Below, piece after piece: positions 1 to 10,555 of a DNA stretch of 47,583 nt. Both the position numbers and the translations under genes were made by a program. The stretch comes from Hyphomicrobiales bacterium (GTDB taxonomy: Bacteria > Pseudomonadota > Alphaproteobacteria > Rhizobiales > Xanthobacteraceae): positions 1 through 47,583 of the forward strand of contig WHTP01000030.1 of assembly GCA_009377695.1 (NCBI GenBank). The letters run 5' to 3'. The number at the start of each line of letters is the position of its first letter. Position 1 is the stretch's first letter. Below the pieces are notes generated by a model. That model searched no databases. It worked only from the letters and a program-made list of their open reading frames with translations, and was not told where the DNA came from.

Positions 1-109
1 AATGGGCGTTGATTTGCACCGCCCACAACATCACCAAGCTCGCCAGCGCGGCCTAAGCCACCTATCGTCCATGAACACAGCCCCACACCAGAGCTATCTG
101 GACAGGCTC

Positions 110-274
110 CTAGTGTCCCGATTCCGAAGTTCGTACCATTTCGCAGCAGCCTCTTATACGAACTTCGAATCGAAGGACACTAGCAACTCTTTGAATCTAG
201 CGTGGTTTTGGTTCAGAAGCCCGCATGTCGGACTCGCCGCGAGAATGATGCGGACTTTTGAACCACCACACTAG
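110..274. repeat. Composite palindromic element, copy 1 (A-B)
   Basis: Two hairpins lie side by side. Hairpin A is at 110-183 and hairpin B at 197-274, joined by a 13-base AT-rich spacer (CAACTCTTTGAAT). Both begin CTAG and end CTAG; A starts CTAGTGTCC and B starts CTAGCGTGG. The arms are long near-perfect inverted repeats of about 26-30 bases around loops of about 20. Near-identical units recur at 14382, 16955, 37042 and 43180. It lies beyond the 3' end of bpt. Nothing recognisable lies in bases 1-109. Confidence 0.9.
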
Positions 275-283
275 ACTAGCCAA

Positions 284-1033
284 CTATCGTTCGATCCGTT
301 TCCAGCCGTCGCTGGTCAGCCGTTGCTGCGGCAGGAAGCGGCCCTTGTAATCCATCTTGCGCGAGCCGTGCACCCAGTAGCCGAGATAAACGTAGGGCAG
401 CTTCACGCGGCGTGCGCGATCGATGTGGTCGAGGATCATGAACGTGCCGAGCGACCGCGACCGGTAGTCCGCGTCAAAAAACGAGTAGACCATGGACAGC
501 CCGTCGCCGAGCACGTCGGTCAGCGCGACTGCCAGCAGCTCACCCGACCCGCGGCCATTGATCGCGCTGTCGGGCCCGCGGCGCCGGTACTCGATCATTC
601 GCGTCTCGACGTGGCTGTCCTCGACCATCATGGCGTAGTCGAGCACGGTCATGTCAGCCATGCCGCCGTCGCGGTGGCGCAAGTCGAGGTACGAGCGGAA
701 AACCGAATATTGTTCCGAGGTTGGCGCCGCGGTACGTAGATCGCCGATCAGGTCGCTGTTGCGTTGTTGCACGCGGCGCATGCTCCGCGTTGGCTCGAAT
801 TCATCTGCGATGACCCGCACCGACACGCAGGCCCGGCAGGTCTCGCAGGCTGGACGATAGGCGATCGATTGGCTGCGGCGGAATCCGCCATGGGTGAGCA
901 GATCGTTGAGCTCGGCCGCGCGCTCGCCGACCAGATGCGTGAATACCTTTCGCTCCTCGTGCCCAGGGAGATATGGGCACGGCGACGGAGCCGTCAGATA
1001 GAATTGCGGGGTGTTGCGTGAGTGATGTGTCAC
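284..1033 (-). CDS. bpt: Aspartate/glutamate leucyltransferase (Bpt)
   Basis: This 249-residue protein matches the bacterial leucyl/arginyl transferase family. That family moves leucine from Leu-tRNA onto proteins with N-terminal Asp or Glu, marking them for ClpS/ClpAP degradation in the cytoplasm. The N-terminal SPCPYLPG and ERKVFTHL segments and the cysteine cluster [16 protein letters not shown] are family hallmarks. The C-terminal half shows the GNAT-like acyltransferase fold, with [15 protein letters not shown]. Length is normal for the family. The start is GTG at 1033, which gives the expected N-terminus and has a loose purine-rich site (AGGGGCG) upstream. Repeat elements flank the gene on both sides. 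Identification is secure by sequence resemblance. Confidence 0.93.
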   Translation of the reverse strand: MTHHSRNTPQFYLTAPSPCPYLPGHEERKVFTHLVGERAAELNDLLTHGGFRRSQSIAYRPACETCRACVSVRVIADEFEPTRSMRRVQQRNSDLIGDLRTAAPTSEQYSVFRSYLDLRHRDGGMADMTVLDYAMMVEDSHVETRMIEYRRRGPDSAINGRGSGELLAVALTDVLGDGLSMVYSFFDADYRSRSLGTFMILDHIDRARRVKLPYVYLGYWVHGSRKMDYKGRFLPQQRLTSDGWKRIER

Positions 1034-1081
1034 GGATTCGAATCGCCCCTTACCAGACTGGCCCTCTCACGGTGGACTCGT

Positions 1082-1248
1082 TTAGTGTGGTGGTTCAGAA
1101 ATTCTCTTCAGTTGCGCCGCGGGTCCGTCAAGGAATTTCGGAAACTAAACCATACTGGATGCATAGAGCTTGCTGGTGCCGTTCGAATCCGAAAATTCGC
1201 TATCGAAGGCGCGGCAGGGTTGAGCGAACTTCGAATTTCCAACACTAG
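1082..1248. repeat. Degenerate composite palindromic element (B-A)
   Basis: This is a decayed copy of the composite element in B-A order. B-like sequence runs 1082-1158 (starts TTAGTGTGGTGGTTCAGAA) and A-like sequence runs 1173-1248 (ends GAACTTCGAATTTCCAACACTAG-like). Arms carry many mismatches but the ends, spacer length and order match intact copies. It fills much of the 383-base gap between bpt and the RDD gene. Confidence 0.7.
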
Positions 1249-1301
1249 CACTAGGCTAGGATCGCCCGGAGCAGGCGTCCAGTCAAACGCCTTTACAACC
1301 G

Positions 1302-1420
1302 CTGGTGTCCCGATTCCGGAGGTCGTACGATTTCTCGGCGGCCTCCAATACACCAGCAACTTATTGATTTCAGTGTGCTTAGGTTCAGGAGTCCGGAATT
1401 CGGACTTGCCGCAGCACTAG
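1302..1420. repeat. Degenerate composite palindromic element (A-B), shortened
   Basis: A second decayed copy. A-like sequence is at 1302-1356 (CTGGTGTCCCGATTCC ... ACACCAG), with much of its right arm deleted. The spacer CAACTTATTGATT at 1357-1369 is identical to that of the copy at 16955. B-like sequence is at 1370-1420 with a deleted middle. Its terminal CACTAG supplies the stop codon of the RDD gene read on the minus strand. Confidence 0.75.
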
Positions 1421-1965
1421 CCGCGCCGCACCTCCCGGATCATCTGTGCGCGGGCGGGGTTATTGATCACCACGGTGCCAACCACCATGTCGTGCAGCAG
1501 CCGTTTACGATCGTTAAAAAGTCCGACCAGCAGGATGAGCGGCGTCAGGAATGAGGTGCTCAGCCAGAACAGCAGCCCGTGCACGGCGCCGAGAACGAAG
1601 TAGGCGGGCGTGCCGTACCAAGTACGCATTTCCAGATCCATGACGCGCATGCCGATGGTCGCAGAGGCCTCGCTTGCGAACGTGTACCCGTAGTAGCACA
1701 GCGCCCAGATGACGATCAGCGGCCAATAGAGTGGCGAGAGGAACACAAACAGAATCGCTGCGAGGCCAAGCGTGGCAATAGTCGCGGCCGCCATGAAGAG
1801 AGCGGCGAGGACGATAGGGACCACGATGATGGCGAGGTCGATGACGAAGGCAATCATCCGGCGCGCCAGAACACCTTCGAACAATTCCGGATTGGTCATG
1901 GGGTCGTAGGCGTGCGGCTTGAGCTCGATCGACACGCCGATCCGTCTCGGTTCGCTGTCGGTCAT
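1417..1965 (-). CDS. RDD-family membrane protein
   Basis: This 182-residue protein has an N-terminal cytoplasmic stretch, then LARRMIAFVIDL. The Arg and Asp of that segment are the RDD signature. Three to four hydrophobic segments follow, including FVIDLAIIVVPIVLAALFMA and YFVLGAVHGLLFWLS. The later RKRLLHDMVVGTVV is the typical RDD closing motif. The family is integral to the inner membrane and of unsettled function, possibly in transport. The start is the ATG at 1965; the reading frame stays open to 2514 but that extension is low-complexity out-of-frame sequence over ilvA. The stop codon is contributed by a repeat element. It is divergent from ilvA. Confidence 0.85.
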   Translation of the reverse strand: MTDSEPRRIGVSIELKPHAYDPMTNPELFEGVLARRMIAFVIDLAIIVVPIVLAALFMAAATIATLGLAAILFVFLSPLYWPLIVIWALCYYGYTFASEASATIGMRVMDLEMRTWYGTPAYFVLGAVHGLLFWLSTSFLTPLILLVGLFNDRKRLLHDMVVGTVVINNPARAQMIREVRRG

Positions 1966-2079
1966 GGTTTGAGTCCTTTGGGAGGTTCTTAGGAGATCCT
2001 TGCTATCCTCGAATCCAGCGCCAGATGGAGAGTAAACGGTCGCAACGCAAGAATCACGGGCATTTGTGGCGAGGTAAGG

Positions 2080-3303
2080 ATGACAGTCACGGCCGCCGAC
2101 ATCGACGCCGCCCGCCGCACCATTGCCGGCCAGATTCTGCGGACACCGATGCTGCCAGCGCCCAAGCTGTCGGCACTGACCGGGGCCGACATTTACGTCA
2201 AATACGAGAATCTTCAGGTTACCAATTCCTTCAAGGAACGCGGCGCACTCAACAAGCTCGCCTCGCTGACGGCGAAGGAGTGCAGAGGCGGCGTCATCGC
2301 GATGTCGGCCGGCAACCATGCCCAGGCAGTCGCCTATCATGCGGCGCGGCTCGGCATTCCCGCCACTATCGTCATGCCAGTGACGACGCCGACCGTGAAG
2401 GTCGACGCGACACAGGCGCACGGTGCGCACGTCGTGCTCGAAGGCGAAACGGTCGCAGAAGCGCAGGTGAAAGCCGAGTCGCTTGCGCGCGAACGCGGCC
2501 TTACCTGGGTGCATCCCTATGACGATGTCAGAGTGATCGCAGGGCAGGGGACGATCGCGCAGGAAATGTTCGAGGACGTCCCCGACCTTGACATGCTGGT
2601 GATCCCGATCGGTGGCGGCGGGTTGATCGCCGGCAACGCTGTTGCGGCGCGCGCGATCAACCCCTCGATCGAGGTCGTTGGTGCGGAAGCGGCGATGTAT
2701 CCGTCGTTCTGGAACGCCTTGACCGGCGAGCAGCGTCCGTTCGGCGGACCGACGCTGGCCGAAGGCATCGCGGTCAAAAATGTCGGCAAGCTGACGCTAC
2801 CCATCGTGCGCGAGCTCGTGTCGGAGATCGTGCTGCTGGATGAAGAATCGGTCGAGCGTGCAGTCAATGCCTATCTCACGCTGCAAAAGACGATGGCGGA
2901 AGGCGCCGGTGCTGCCGGACTGGCGGCGATGCTGGTGAAGCCCGAGCGCTTCCGCGGCCGCAAGGTGGGATTGATCTTGTGCGGGGGCAATATTGATCCA
3001 CGCATCCTCTCGACCATCATGGTGCGCGAGCTCGAGCGCGAATGCCGCATCGCCTCCTTTCGGCTCACGATCCCTGACCGCCCGGGCGTCCTCGGGCAAA
3101 TCGCAACAGTCCTCGGTGATCTCGGCGTCAATATCCTGGAGGTCGATCACCGCCGCCGGTTCCTCGACGTGCCAGCCAAGGGCGCGCGGCTCGATGTCAC
3201 CATCGAAACGCGTGGCCGTGCGCATTGCGACGAAATTTTTACAGTGCTGAAGCGCGAGGGCTACGACCCGGTGCGCATCCAGGCGGCAGCCGCGATGGAG
3301 TAG
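2080..3303 (+). CDS. ilvA: Threonine ammonia-lyase (threonine dehydratase)
   Basis: This PLP enzyme of 407 residues deaminates threonine (and serine) to 2-oxobutyrate, the entry to isoleucine synthesis. SFKERGALNK carries the PLP lysine (K52), and IGGGGLIAGN around residue 175 is the phosphate-binding glycine loop. A C-terminal ACT regulatory domain covers about residues 327-400 (LTIPDRPGVLGQIATVLGD). One ACT domain and about 400 residues match the shorter IlvA/TdcB type common in alphaproteobacteria. The start is ATG 2080, preceded by GAGGTAAGG. It is divergent from the RDD gene with about 115 bases between. Whether it is biosynthetic or catabolic cannot be told from sequence. Confidence 0.92.
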   Translation: MTVTAADIDAARRTIAGQILRTPMLPAPKLSALTGADIYVKYENLQVTNSFKERGALNKLASLTAKECRGGVIAMSAGNHAQAVAYHAARLGIPATIVMPVTTPTVKVDATQAHGAHVVLEGETVAEAQVKAESLARERGLTWVHPYDDVRVIAGQGTIAQEMFEDVPDLDMLVIPIGGGGLIAGNAVAARAINPSIEVVGAEAAMYPSFWNALTGEQRPFGGPTLAEGIAVKNVGKLTLPIVRELVSEIVLLDEESVERAVNAYLTLQKTMAEGAGAAGLAAMLVKPERFRGRKVGLILCGGNIDPRILSTIMVRELERECRIASFRLTIPDRPGVLGQIATVLGDLGVNILEVDHRRRFLDVPAKGARLDVTIETRGRAHCDEIFTVLKREGYDPVRIQAAAAME

Positions 3304-3390
3304 CGCTTCATCGTCGCGCTTCCTCCTGGGGCCATATCCGGACATGATTGCGTCGTAACTCGCGAATCACCCGGGTCGGGGGCGGACACC

Positions 3391-5862
3391 GTGCGCGAAA
3401 AGGAACTGCGCATTGCGCTCGTGTGCTTTGGCGGCGTTTCGCTCGCCGTCTATATGCACGGCATCAGCAAGGAAATCCTCAAGCTGGTGCGGGCCTCCGC
3501 TGCGCTGCACCGGATTCCCGATCCTTCGCAACGGCTTGGCGCGTCGTTCTTCGGTCGCTTCGACCAGTCCGATTCCGAATACGACACCGAGCAGTTCTAT
3601 TTCGAGCTGCTGCGCGATATCGGCCGCACCATCGATTTGCGAGTCGTGGTGGACGTGATCGCCGGCGCGTCCGCGGGCGGCATCGTCGGGACCATGCTGG
3701 CGCGGGCGTTGAGCCATGACCTGCGCATGGAGAAGATGCGCGACCTCTGGCTCGACAATGCCGACGTCACGGTGCTGCTGTCGCCCGATACGAAAGCCGG
3801 TGCCTGGAGCAAGTGGTTCCTCAAGCCGTTCTTGTGGGGCGCTGCCAAGACCGGAATGCTCGGCGCAATCAGAGACCTCGAGGTTCGCCAGAAGCTCTCA
3901 CTGCTGGTGCGCTCGCGCTGGTTCAAGCCTCCGCTCGACGGCCGCATCATGGCCGGCCTGATGTACGACGCGGTCATGTCGATGGGGGAGCCCGAGCATC
4001 CGGCGCAATCGCTGCTGCCGTCGGGGCATGACCTCGATCTGTTCGTGACGCTGACTGATTTCTACGGCTACCACCAGCTCGTGCAGATCCACGATCCGCC
4101 GCTGATCTATGAGCTCGACCATAACCACGTCCTGCACTTCACGTATCAGCGCCGCTCCGACGGGACAGCGGAAAGCGATTTCAACACCGACAACGCGCCC
4201 TCGCTGGCCTTTGCCGCGCGGGCGACCTCGTCGTTTCCGGGGGCATTTCCGCCAGCGCGGATCGTCGAGATGGACGAGGTCGTCGCGCTTCGGCGCGCGA
4301 CTTGGCCGCGGCGCGAGGAGTTCATCGCCAAATCGTTCGATCATCATCTGCGTGCCGACGTGGACCCGGCGGTGACGCCGTTCATTGACGGTGCGGTCCT
4401 CAACAACCGGCCGTTCCAGCTCGCGATCCGCGCCATCCACGGCCGGCCGGCGCATCGGCAGGTCGACCGCCGCCTGGTCTATATCGAGCCGCATCCGGCA
4501 CCGCCATTCATGCCGTCGCGCCAGCGGATGCCGCGCTTCTTCGCCACGCTGCGCGGCGCCATGTCGGACATCCCAAGCTCCCAACCGGTCACCAATGAGC
4601 TCAATTGGGTCAACGAGTTCAACGATCGCGTCCGCCGCCTGAAGGCGATCAATGACAGCGCCCGGCCGCAGGTCAGCCGCTTGGTGGCCGGCGTGCTGCC
4701 GGAAACGCTCAACCGGGCAACAACGCCACAGGAAGTGCGGGGCTGGCGCGAGCAGGTGAATGCCCGGGTCGCGCGCGACGCGGGCTTCGCCTATCAGGCC
4801 TATGTCCGCCTCAAGCTCGCGTCGGTGCGGGCCTTCGGTGCGCAATTGATCGTCAAGCTGCGTGGCGCGCCGGAGCGGTCGCCGCTGGCGCGCGTGGTGG
4901 CGGAAATCATCGATGCCTGGGCGATCCGCAAGGGCGTCGTCTTCGAGAGCGAAGAAACCCGTGCGCTCGAATTCGAGACGGCGACCACCGGCCAGATACC
5001 GGTGTGGGTGCGTTATCTGCTCGCCTTCGATGTGAAGTATCGCGAGCGCCGGCTACATTTCCTCATCGAGGGTCAGAACCGGCTTTACGAGGATATCGAC
5101 GAGGCCCGCTTCAACGGCCTTGATCCGCTAGAGGTCGATCGGCTCAAGCGCGAGTTCTATGCGCAGCTCGACGCGCTCAGGCGTAAGGAGCGCGCGGACT
5201 ACTACAGCAACGATGTCTACGGGCTGGTGCACGACATCATTCCGGAGGAACCGACACCGGATGAGGTGAGGCATCTGCACGACTATGCGGCATCATTCGT
5301 GGAGCGCCATTTCGATAAGCTTGACCGTCTGATCGAGACGCTCGCGGCCGAGATCAAGCTCGACGATAGCACCCGTGACCTCGATGATCTCCTGGCCTCG
5401 CTCGATCCGGCGCGCTGGCCTCTTGGCGCCCGCCGCGAGGTGCTGGTCAATTATCTCGGCTTTCCGTTCTGGGACGTGCTGACATTTCCGATGACCAACG
5501 CGCGAGAGATCGGTGAGCTCAACGAGATGCTGGTCGATCGCATCAGCCCGCAGGACACCCGCACCCTCAAAGGCTTCGATGGAATCGGAAGCCTCAAGGG
5601 GATCGGCTTCGCGCATTTCGCCGCGTTTCTCTCGCGCTCCTACCGCGAGAACGATTATCTGCTCGGGCGCCTGCACGCGGCTGATCGGCTGATCGATATC
5701 GTCTGCGACGCGGCAGGGGCGGCGGCGGCTGGCACGATCGACGTGCTCGCACTTAAGAAAAATGCGTTCACCCGGATTCTCGACGCCGAAGAAAAGCACC
5801 TCGGACAGAGCAAGGACCTGATCGCGTCCTTGCGCAAATGCGTTGCCGAAGTCGGCGCCTAA
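3391..5862 (+). CDS. Large patatin-like protein (predicted lipase/acyl hydrolase)
   Basis: The 823-residue protein has a patatin core in its first half. An oxyanion-type glycine segment (CFGGVSLAVYMHG) lies near residue 12. The nucleophile elbow GASAG has the serine at residue 94, and FIDGAVLNN carries the catalytic aspartate at residue 333. This is a Ser-Asp dyad predicted to hydrolyse lipid acyl esters. The remaining ~450 residues are an accessory region of the kind annotated DUF3376 in patatin-related proteins. No signal peptide or membrane span is evident. The start is GTG 3391 with GGGGGCGG upstream. It stands alone between ilvA and convergent hemB. The substrate is unknown. Confidence 0.85.
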   Translation: MREKELRIALVCFGGVSLAVYMHGISKEILKLVRASAALHRIPDPSQRLGASFFGRFDQSDSEYDTEQFYFELLRDIGRTIDLRVVVDVIAGASAGGIVGTMLARALSHDLRMEKMRDLWLDNADVTVLLSPDTKAGAWSKWFLKPFLWGAAKTGMLGAIRDLEVRQKLSLLVRSRWFKPPLDGRIMAGLMYDAVMSMGEPEHPAQSLLPSGHDLDLFVTLTDFYGYHQLVQIHDPPLIYELDHNHVLHFTYQRRSDGTAESDFNTDNAPSLAFAARATSSFPGAFPPARIVEMDEVVALRRATWPRREEFIAKSFDHHLRADVDPAVTPFIDGAVLNNRPFQLAIRAIHGRPAHRQVDRRLVYIEPHPAPPFMPSRQRMPRFFATLRGAMSDIPSSQPVTNELNWVNEFNDRVRRLKAINDSARPQVSRLVAGVLPETLNRATTPQEVRGWREQVNARVARDAGFAYQAYVRLKLASVRAFGAQLIVKLRGAPERSPLARVVAEIIDAWAIRKGVVFESEETRALEFETATTGQIPVWVRYLLAFDVKYRERRLHFLIEGQNRLYEDIDEARFNGLDPLEVDRLKREFYAQLDALRRKERADYYSNDVYGLVHDIIPEEPTPDEVRHLHDYAASFVERHFDKLDRLIETLAAEIKLDDSTRDLDDLLASLDPARWPLGARREVLVNYLGFPFWDVLTFPMTNAREIGELNEMLVDRISPQDTRTLKGFDGIGSLKGIGFAHFAAFLSRSYRENDYLLGRLHAADRLIDIVCDAAGAAAAGTIDVLALKKNAFTRILDAEEKHLGQSKDLIASLRKCVAEVGA

Positions 5863-5913
5863 GCATGGCGCGTGGCTCTCTCGTCATCAGGATCACGCCG
5901 TCGGCAGGAGCAA

Positions 5914-7524
<1,611 letters not shown>

Positions 7525-7702
7525 CCACAATCTCGCTGCGTCCTGTGCGATCACAATCCGTATGAGACATCGGCGCCGCCTTTAGGCCTGCACGGCGCGC
7601 TGAGGCGGGGCCTAGACCCCGATTCACGGGCCTTGTGCGGACAGAATTCCGCATTGTGTCACGCGCCATGACCGGGCATGACATTAGGGGGGATAACGTA
7701 CG

Positions 7703-7831
7703 GTGATCATCGACAAGGACCATAGGCCCGGAGGGGGCGGCGGGCACTCGACGCCATCCGCGACGCCGAGCCGGACCGGCATTTTGGCCCCAATCTTGGC
7801 CTCGATCGCCGACGAGCTTGATTTTGCATGA
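7703..7831 (+). CDS. Possible 42-residue leader ORF
   Basis: A short frame starts at GTG 7703 and ends at a TGA (7829-7831) that overlaps an ATG as ATGA. The frame is closed upstream by TAA at 7694, so GTG is the only long start. A G-run (7687-7692) could serve as ribosome site, with somewhat long spacing. Codon third positions are strongly G/C, as in neighbouring genes. The product is Gly/Ser/Thr-rich in its first half, then ILAPILASIADELDFA. It would be translationally coupled to the next gene. This is prediction only. The rest of the 319-base gap (7525-7702) shows nothing clear. Confidence 0.4.
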   Translation: MIIDKDHRPGGGGGHSTPSATPSRTGILAPILASIADELDFA

Positions 7832-7845
7832 GCTTGATTTTGCAT
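7814..7845 (+). repeat. 16-base exact tandem duplication at a start codon
   Basis: GAGCTTGATTTTGCAT occurs twice head to tail at 7814-7829 and 7830-7845. Each copy leads into an ATG, so the duplication has doubled the start region of the following membrane-protein gene. The first ATG (7828) reads only seven codons before TGA. The second ATG (7844) opens the long frame. Confidence 0.9.
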
Positions 7846-8293
7846 GACTGACCCAATCGTCACCGAACAGCGCCAGATGCTCGACCCGGTTCATGCCGGG
7901 GAAGAGGAAGGGCGCACTGACCAATGGTCGTCGCGGCTCGTTCTGTTCCTGCGCGTCATGGCAGCGATGGCCCTGGTGAAAGGGCTCTACCATTGGGCGA
8001 TCGTCTGCGGGTTCCTGTCGATTTCCGGGGGCACCTTCGAAGATGCGACAACGCCGGTGCAGGCTGCAACGGTATTTTTCGGCGTCATCGATCTCGTCGC
8101 CGCCGTCGGCCTGTGGCTCGCAGCGCCCTGGGGCGCGGTGGTCTGGCTGACCTCGGTGATTTCGATGGTGGCGCTCGAAGTCTTATTTCCACAGATCTAC
8201 GGCGGACGGGTCTGGGTCGTCGCGATCGATGTGGTGCTGATCTTTTTGTACCTGTGGCTCGCGCTGATGTCGGCGCGTGAGCAGCCACCGTGA
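7844..8293 (+). CDS. DUF6163-like four-span membrane protein
   Basis: This 149-residue protein has a charged N-terminus of about 28 residues, then four hydrophobic segments: LVLFLRVMAAMALVKGLYHW, TVFFGVIDLVAAVGLWLAA, AVVWLTSVISMVALEVLF and VWVVAIDVVLIFLYLWLAL. It resembles a small conserved membrane family of Bradyrhizobium relatives often found near hemB and ldtR; that assignment is from memory and moderate. It may be coupled to the short ORF ending at 7831. Start ATG 7844 lies in the second unit of a tandem duplication. Function is unknown. Confidence 0.75.
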   Translation: MTDPIVTEQRQMLDPVHAGEEEGRTDQWSSRLVLFLRVMAAMALVKGLYHWAIVCGFLSISGGTFEDATTPVQAATVFFGVIDLVAAVGLWLAAPWGAVVWLTSVISMVALEVLFPQIYGGRVWVVAIDVVLIFLYLWLALMSAREQPP

Positions 8294-8337
8294 TGATTGG
8301 CGCGACTGCCGTCCACGCGTGAGATGGAGTGATTTCA

Positions 8338-9354
8338 GTGATCGTCGATTTTCAGCAGCATTACACACCGCCAGAACTCCTGAAGGGCAAACGCGATGTC
8401 GTCTCGGTCCAACTCGACGAGCATGGCAACCCGAATTACCTGCTCAATCCACTGCTGTCGGATCTTGCCGCGCATATCCGGATGATGGATCGCGCCGGCA
8501 TCGACGCCGGCGTGCTGACCTGTGGCTCAGGCTTCGATCAGCCCGACCTTGCGGTCTGCCGGTTGATAAACGATCGCATGAAGCAAGCGGCCGATGATTT
8601 TCCGGGGCGTTTTATCGGTCTGGCGCATGTGCCCGCGCTGAAACCCGCGGAAGCCGCCGCGGAGATGAAACGCTGCGCCGTCGAGCTTCAGCTTCCCGGT
8701 GTCGTAGTCGGTTCGGAATTGCAGGGCCAGTCCCTTGATGCGGAGGCGCTGCGCCCATTCTGGCGCACGGCGGCCGATCTCGGCCTCTATGTTTTCATCC
8801 ATCCGCTGCCGAACGTCATCCGCTGGGAGCACATGTACGCCGACGATCTCGGCCGTATGCTCGGCTGGCAGTTCTCGCTGATGGTTGCCGCGGTGCGGAT
8901 GATCAACAGCGGTCTCCTGGACGAGTTGCCGACGCTGAACGTGCAATTCTCGCATTTCGCCGCCGGCCTCGGCCGCTATCTCGGCCGTATTCGCGGGTTC
9001 CAGCAACGCGACAAGTGGGGCACCGCCGCCGTGCCTGGCCATGGCCGCCGGCCGAAACGGTCCTTCGACCATTACCTCGAGAACAGGTTATTCTACGACT
9101 GCGCCGGCTGGGCCGGTCCCGATCACGCCGCGGACTGGGGGGCGGAATGGGTTCGCTTCGGCTTGCAGGAGGTCGCGCTCTCGCAAATCGTGTTTGCGAC
9201 CGACTATCCGCAGGCGGTGCGTGACCCACAGGAGGTCGCCGAATACGTAGCGGCCGTGCGCGCGCTCGGATCGAATGCGCGCGCGATGGTCGACGGCCTC
9301 AATGCCGAGAAGCTGATCCCCGATCTCAAGCAGCGTCTGCGCAAGAAGGCGTAA
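8338..9354 (+). CDS. Amidohydrolase-2 family protein (ACMSD-like TIM barrel)
   Basis: This 338-residue PF04909-type protein belongs to the family that includes decarboxylases and hydrolases such as ACMSD. The N-terminal metal motif normally reads D-x-H-x-H; here it is VDFQQHY, so the first metal histidine is glutamine. The later ligands look present: FIHPLP, SHFAAGLGR and the FATDYPQ aspartate. I prefer GTG 8338 because GGAG lies 8 bases upstream; an in-frame GTG at 8329 overlaps that site. The 3-hydroxyisobutyrate dehydrogenase gene follows after 55 bases, so they probably form a transcription unit. Substrate is unknown, and metal use may be altered. Confidence 0.82.
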   Translation: MIVDFQQHYTPPELLKGKRDVVSVQLDEHGNPNYLLNPLLSDLAAHIRMMDRAGIDAGVLTCGSGFDQPDLAVCRLINDRMKQAADDFPGRFIGLAHVPALKPAEAAAEMKRCAVELQLPGVVVGSELQGQSLDAEALRPFWRTAADLGLYVFIHPLPNVIRWEHMYADDLGRMLGWQFSLMVAAVRMINSGLLDELPTLNVQFSHFAAGLGRYLGRIRGFQQRDKWGTAAVPGHGRRPKRSFDHYLENRLFYDCAGWAGPDHAADWGAEWVRFGLQEVALSQIVFATDYPQAVRDPQEVAEYVAAVRALGSNARAMVDGLNAEKLIPDLKQRLRKKA

Positions 9355-9409
9355 TGCATGATCCCGACCATGCGCAAATAGCCGGCGAGCAGGCGAGGAG
9401 TTCATCGCA

Positions 9410-10345
9410 ATGGCACAGATCGGATTCGTTGGTCTCGGCAATATGGGGCTGCCGATGGCGCGGAACCTGATCAGGGCCGGCCACGCGGTGACCGGCTACG
9501 ACCTCAACATCGCGGCCTCCGACAAGTTCGCGGCGGTAGGCGGCGTGGCTGCGACCGCGCTCGACATGGCGTGCATGGGCGCCGATGTGGTCATCACCAT
9601 GCTGCCGGCTAGGAAGGAGGTGCGCGAGGCCTATCTCGCGCGCGGCGGGATTCTCGCGTCCGCGCCTGAGGGCGCGCTGCTCGTCGATGCGTCGTCCGTT
9701 GATGTCGAGACTGCTCGCGCGGTCGCGGCCGCGGCGCAGGTGAACGAACTCTCGATGGTCGATGCGCCGGTCTCGGGCGGCGTTCCTGCGGCGGAGGCTG
9801 GGTCTCTCACTTTCATGGTCGGCGGCAGCGACCGGACATTCGAACGGGCGAAGCCGATTTTGGAAGCGATGGGCACGACCATTTTCCATGCCGGCGGCGT
9901 CGGGGACGGCCAGGCCGTCAAGATCTGCAACAACATGATCCTCGGCGTATCGATGATCGCCGTGGCGGAGGCGTTTCTGCTCGCCAACAAGCTTGGCATT
10001 GACCCTCAGACGCTGTTCGACATTGCGTCGAAGGCATCAGGCCAGTGCTGGGCGATGACGAGTTGCTGCCCCGTCCCGGGACCGGTTCCGAGCGCGCCGG
10101 CCAACTATGGTTATCAAGCCGGCCTCACCGCGGCGATGATGCTCAAGGATCTCAAACTGGCACAGGAGGCTGCGAAGGTGTCAGGCGCCAAGTCGCCGAT
10201 CGGCGCGGCGGCAACGGCGCTCTATGCCCTTTATGTGGAGCAGGGAAGCGCCCAATCCGACTTCTCCGGCATCATTCAATTTCTGCGCGGGCCGGAGAAA
10301 GCCAAAGATCAGGGAATGCCGGTGAAAGAAGCCGCGAACAATTAA
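9410..10345 (+). CDS. mmsB: 3-hydroxyisobutyrate dehydrogenase
   Basis: This NAD-dependent beta-hydroxyacid dehydrogenase has 311 residues. The N-terminal Rossmann motif GFVGLGNMG starts at residue 5, the substrate loop is DAPVSGGVPAAEAG near 118, and the catalytic lysine is K171 in GDGQAVKICNN. The C-terminal helices end with GIIQFLRG. The sequence fits MmsB of valine breakdown (3-hydroxyisobutyrate to methylmalonate semialdehyde) better than tartronate semialdehyde reductases. MmsA is not nearby, so a different short hydroxyacid is possible. RBS GAGGAG lies 9 bases before ATG 9410. It follows an amidohydrolase gene in the same direction. Confidence 0.88.
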   Translation: MAQIGFVGLGNMGLPMARNLIRAGHAVTGYDLNIAASDKFAAVGGVAATALDMACMGADVVITMLPARKEVREAYLARGGILASAPEGALLVDASSVDVETARAVAAAAQVNELSMVDAPVSGGVPAAEAGSLTFMVGGSDRTFERAKPILEAMGTTIFHAGGVGDGQAVKICNNMILGVSMIAVAEAFLLANKLGIDPQTLFDIASKASGQCWAMTSCCPVPGPVPSAPANYGYQAGLTAAMMLKDLKLAQEAAKVSGAKSPIGAAATALYALYVEQGSAQSDFSGIIQFLRGPEKAKDQGMPVKEAANN

Positions 10346-10555
10346 TCGGTGAGGCAAGGTATCGTAAATCACTGGTTACAGCAGCCGATGTAATTGGACG
10401 TTCAATTCACCATTTACCGTTGCAAATAAACTTTATCTTTAGCCTGTTGTTTAAGTCGAATTTAGACCACGGGCCGTAGTTTGGCGGTACGGCGACGGGG
10501 ATCAGGGCCTCGTCAATACAAACGATAAACGTTACAACAACAGAGAGGCGTCACC

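Noticed and set aside
2-274. Plus-strand frame through copy 1 of the composite element
   Set aside because: Most of it is translated hairpin repeat; similar peptides appear at every copy of the element.
1417-2514. 365-residue frame covering the RDD gene plus ilvA antisense
   Set aside because: The N-terminal half is low-complexity His/Arg/Gly sequence antisense to ilvA; the RDD protein starts at 1965.
7828-7851. Seven-codon upstream ORF in the tandem duplication
   Set aside because: It is likely a by-product of the duplicated start region; no sign of selection is visible.
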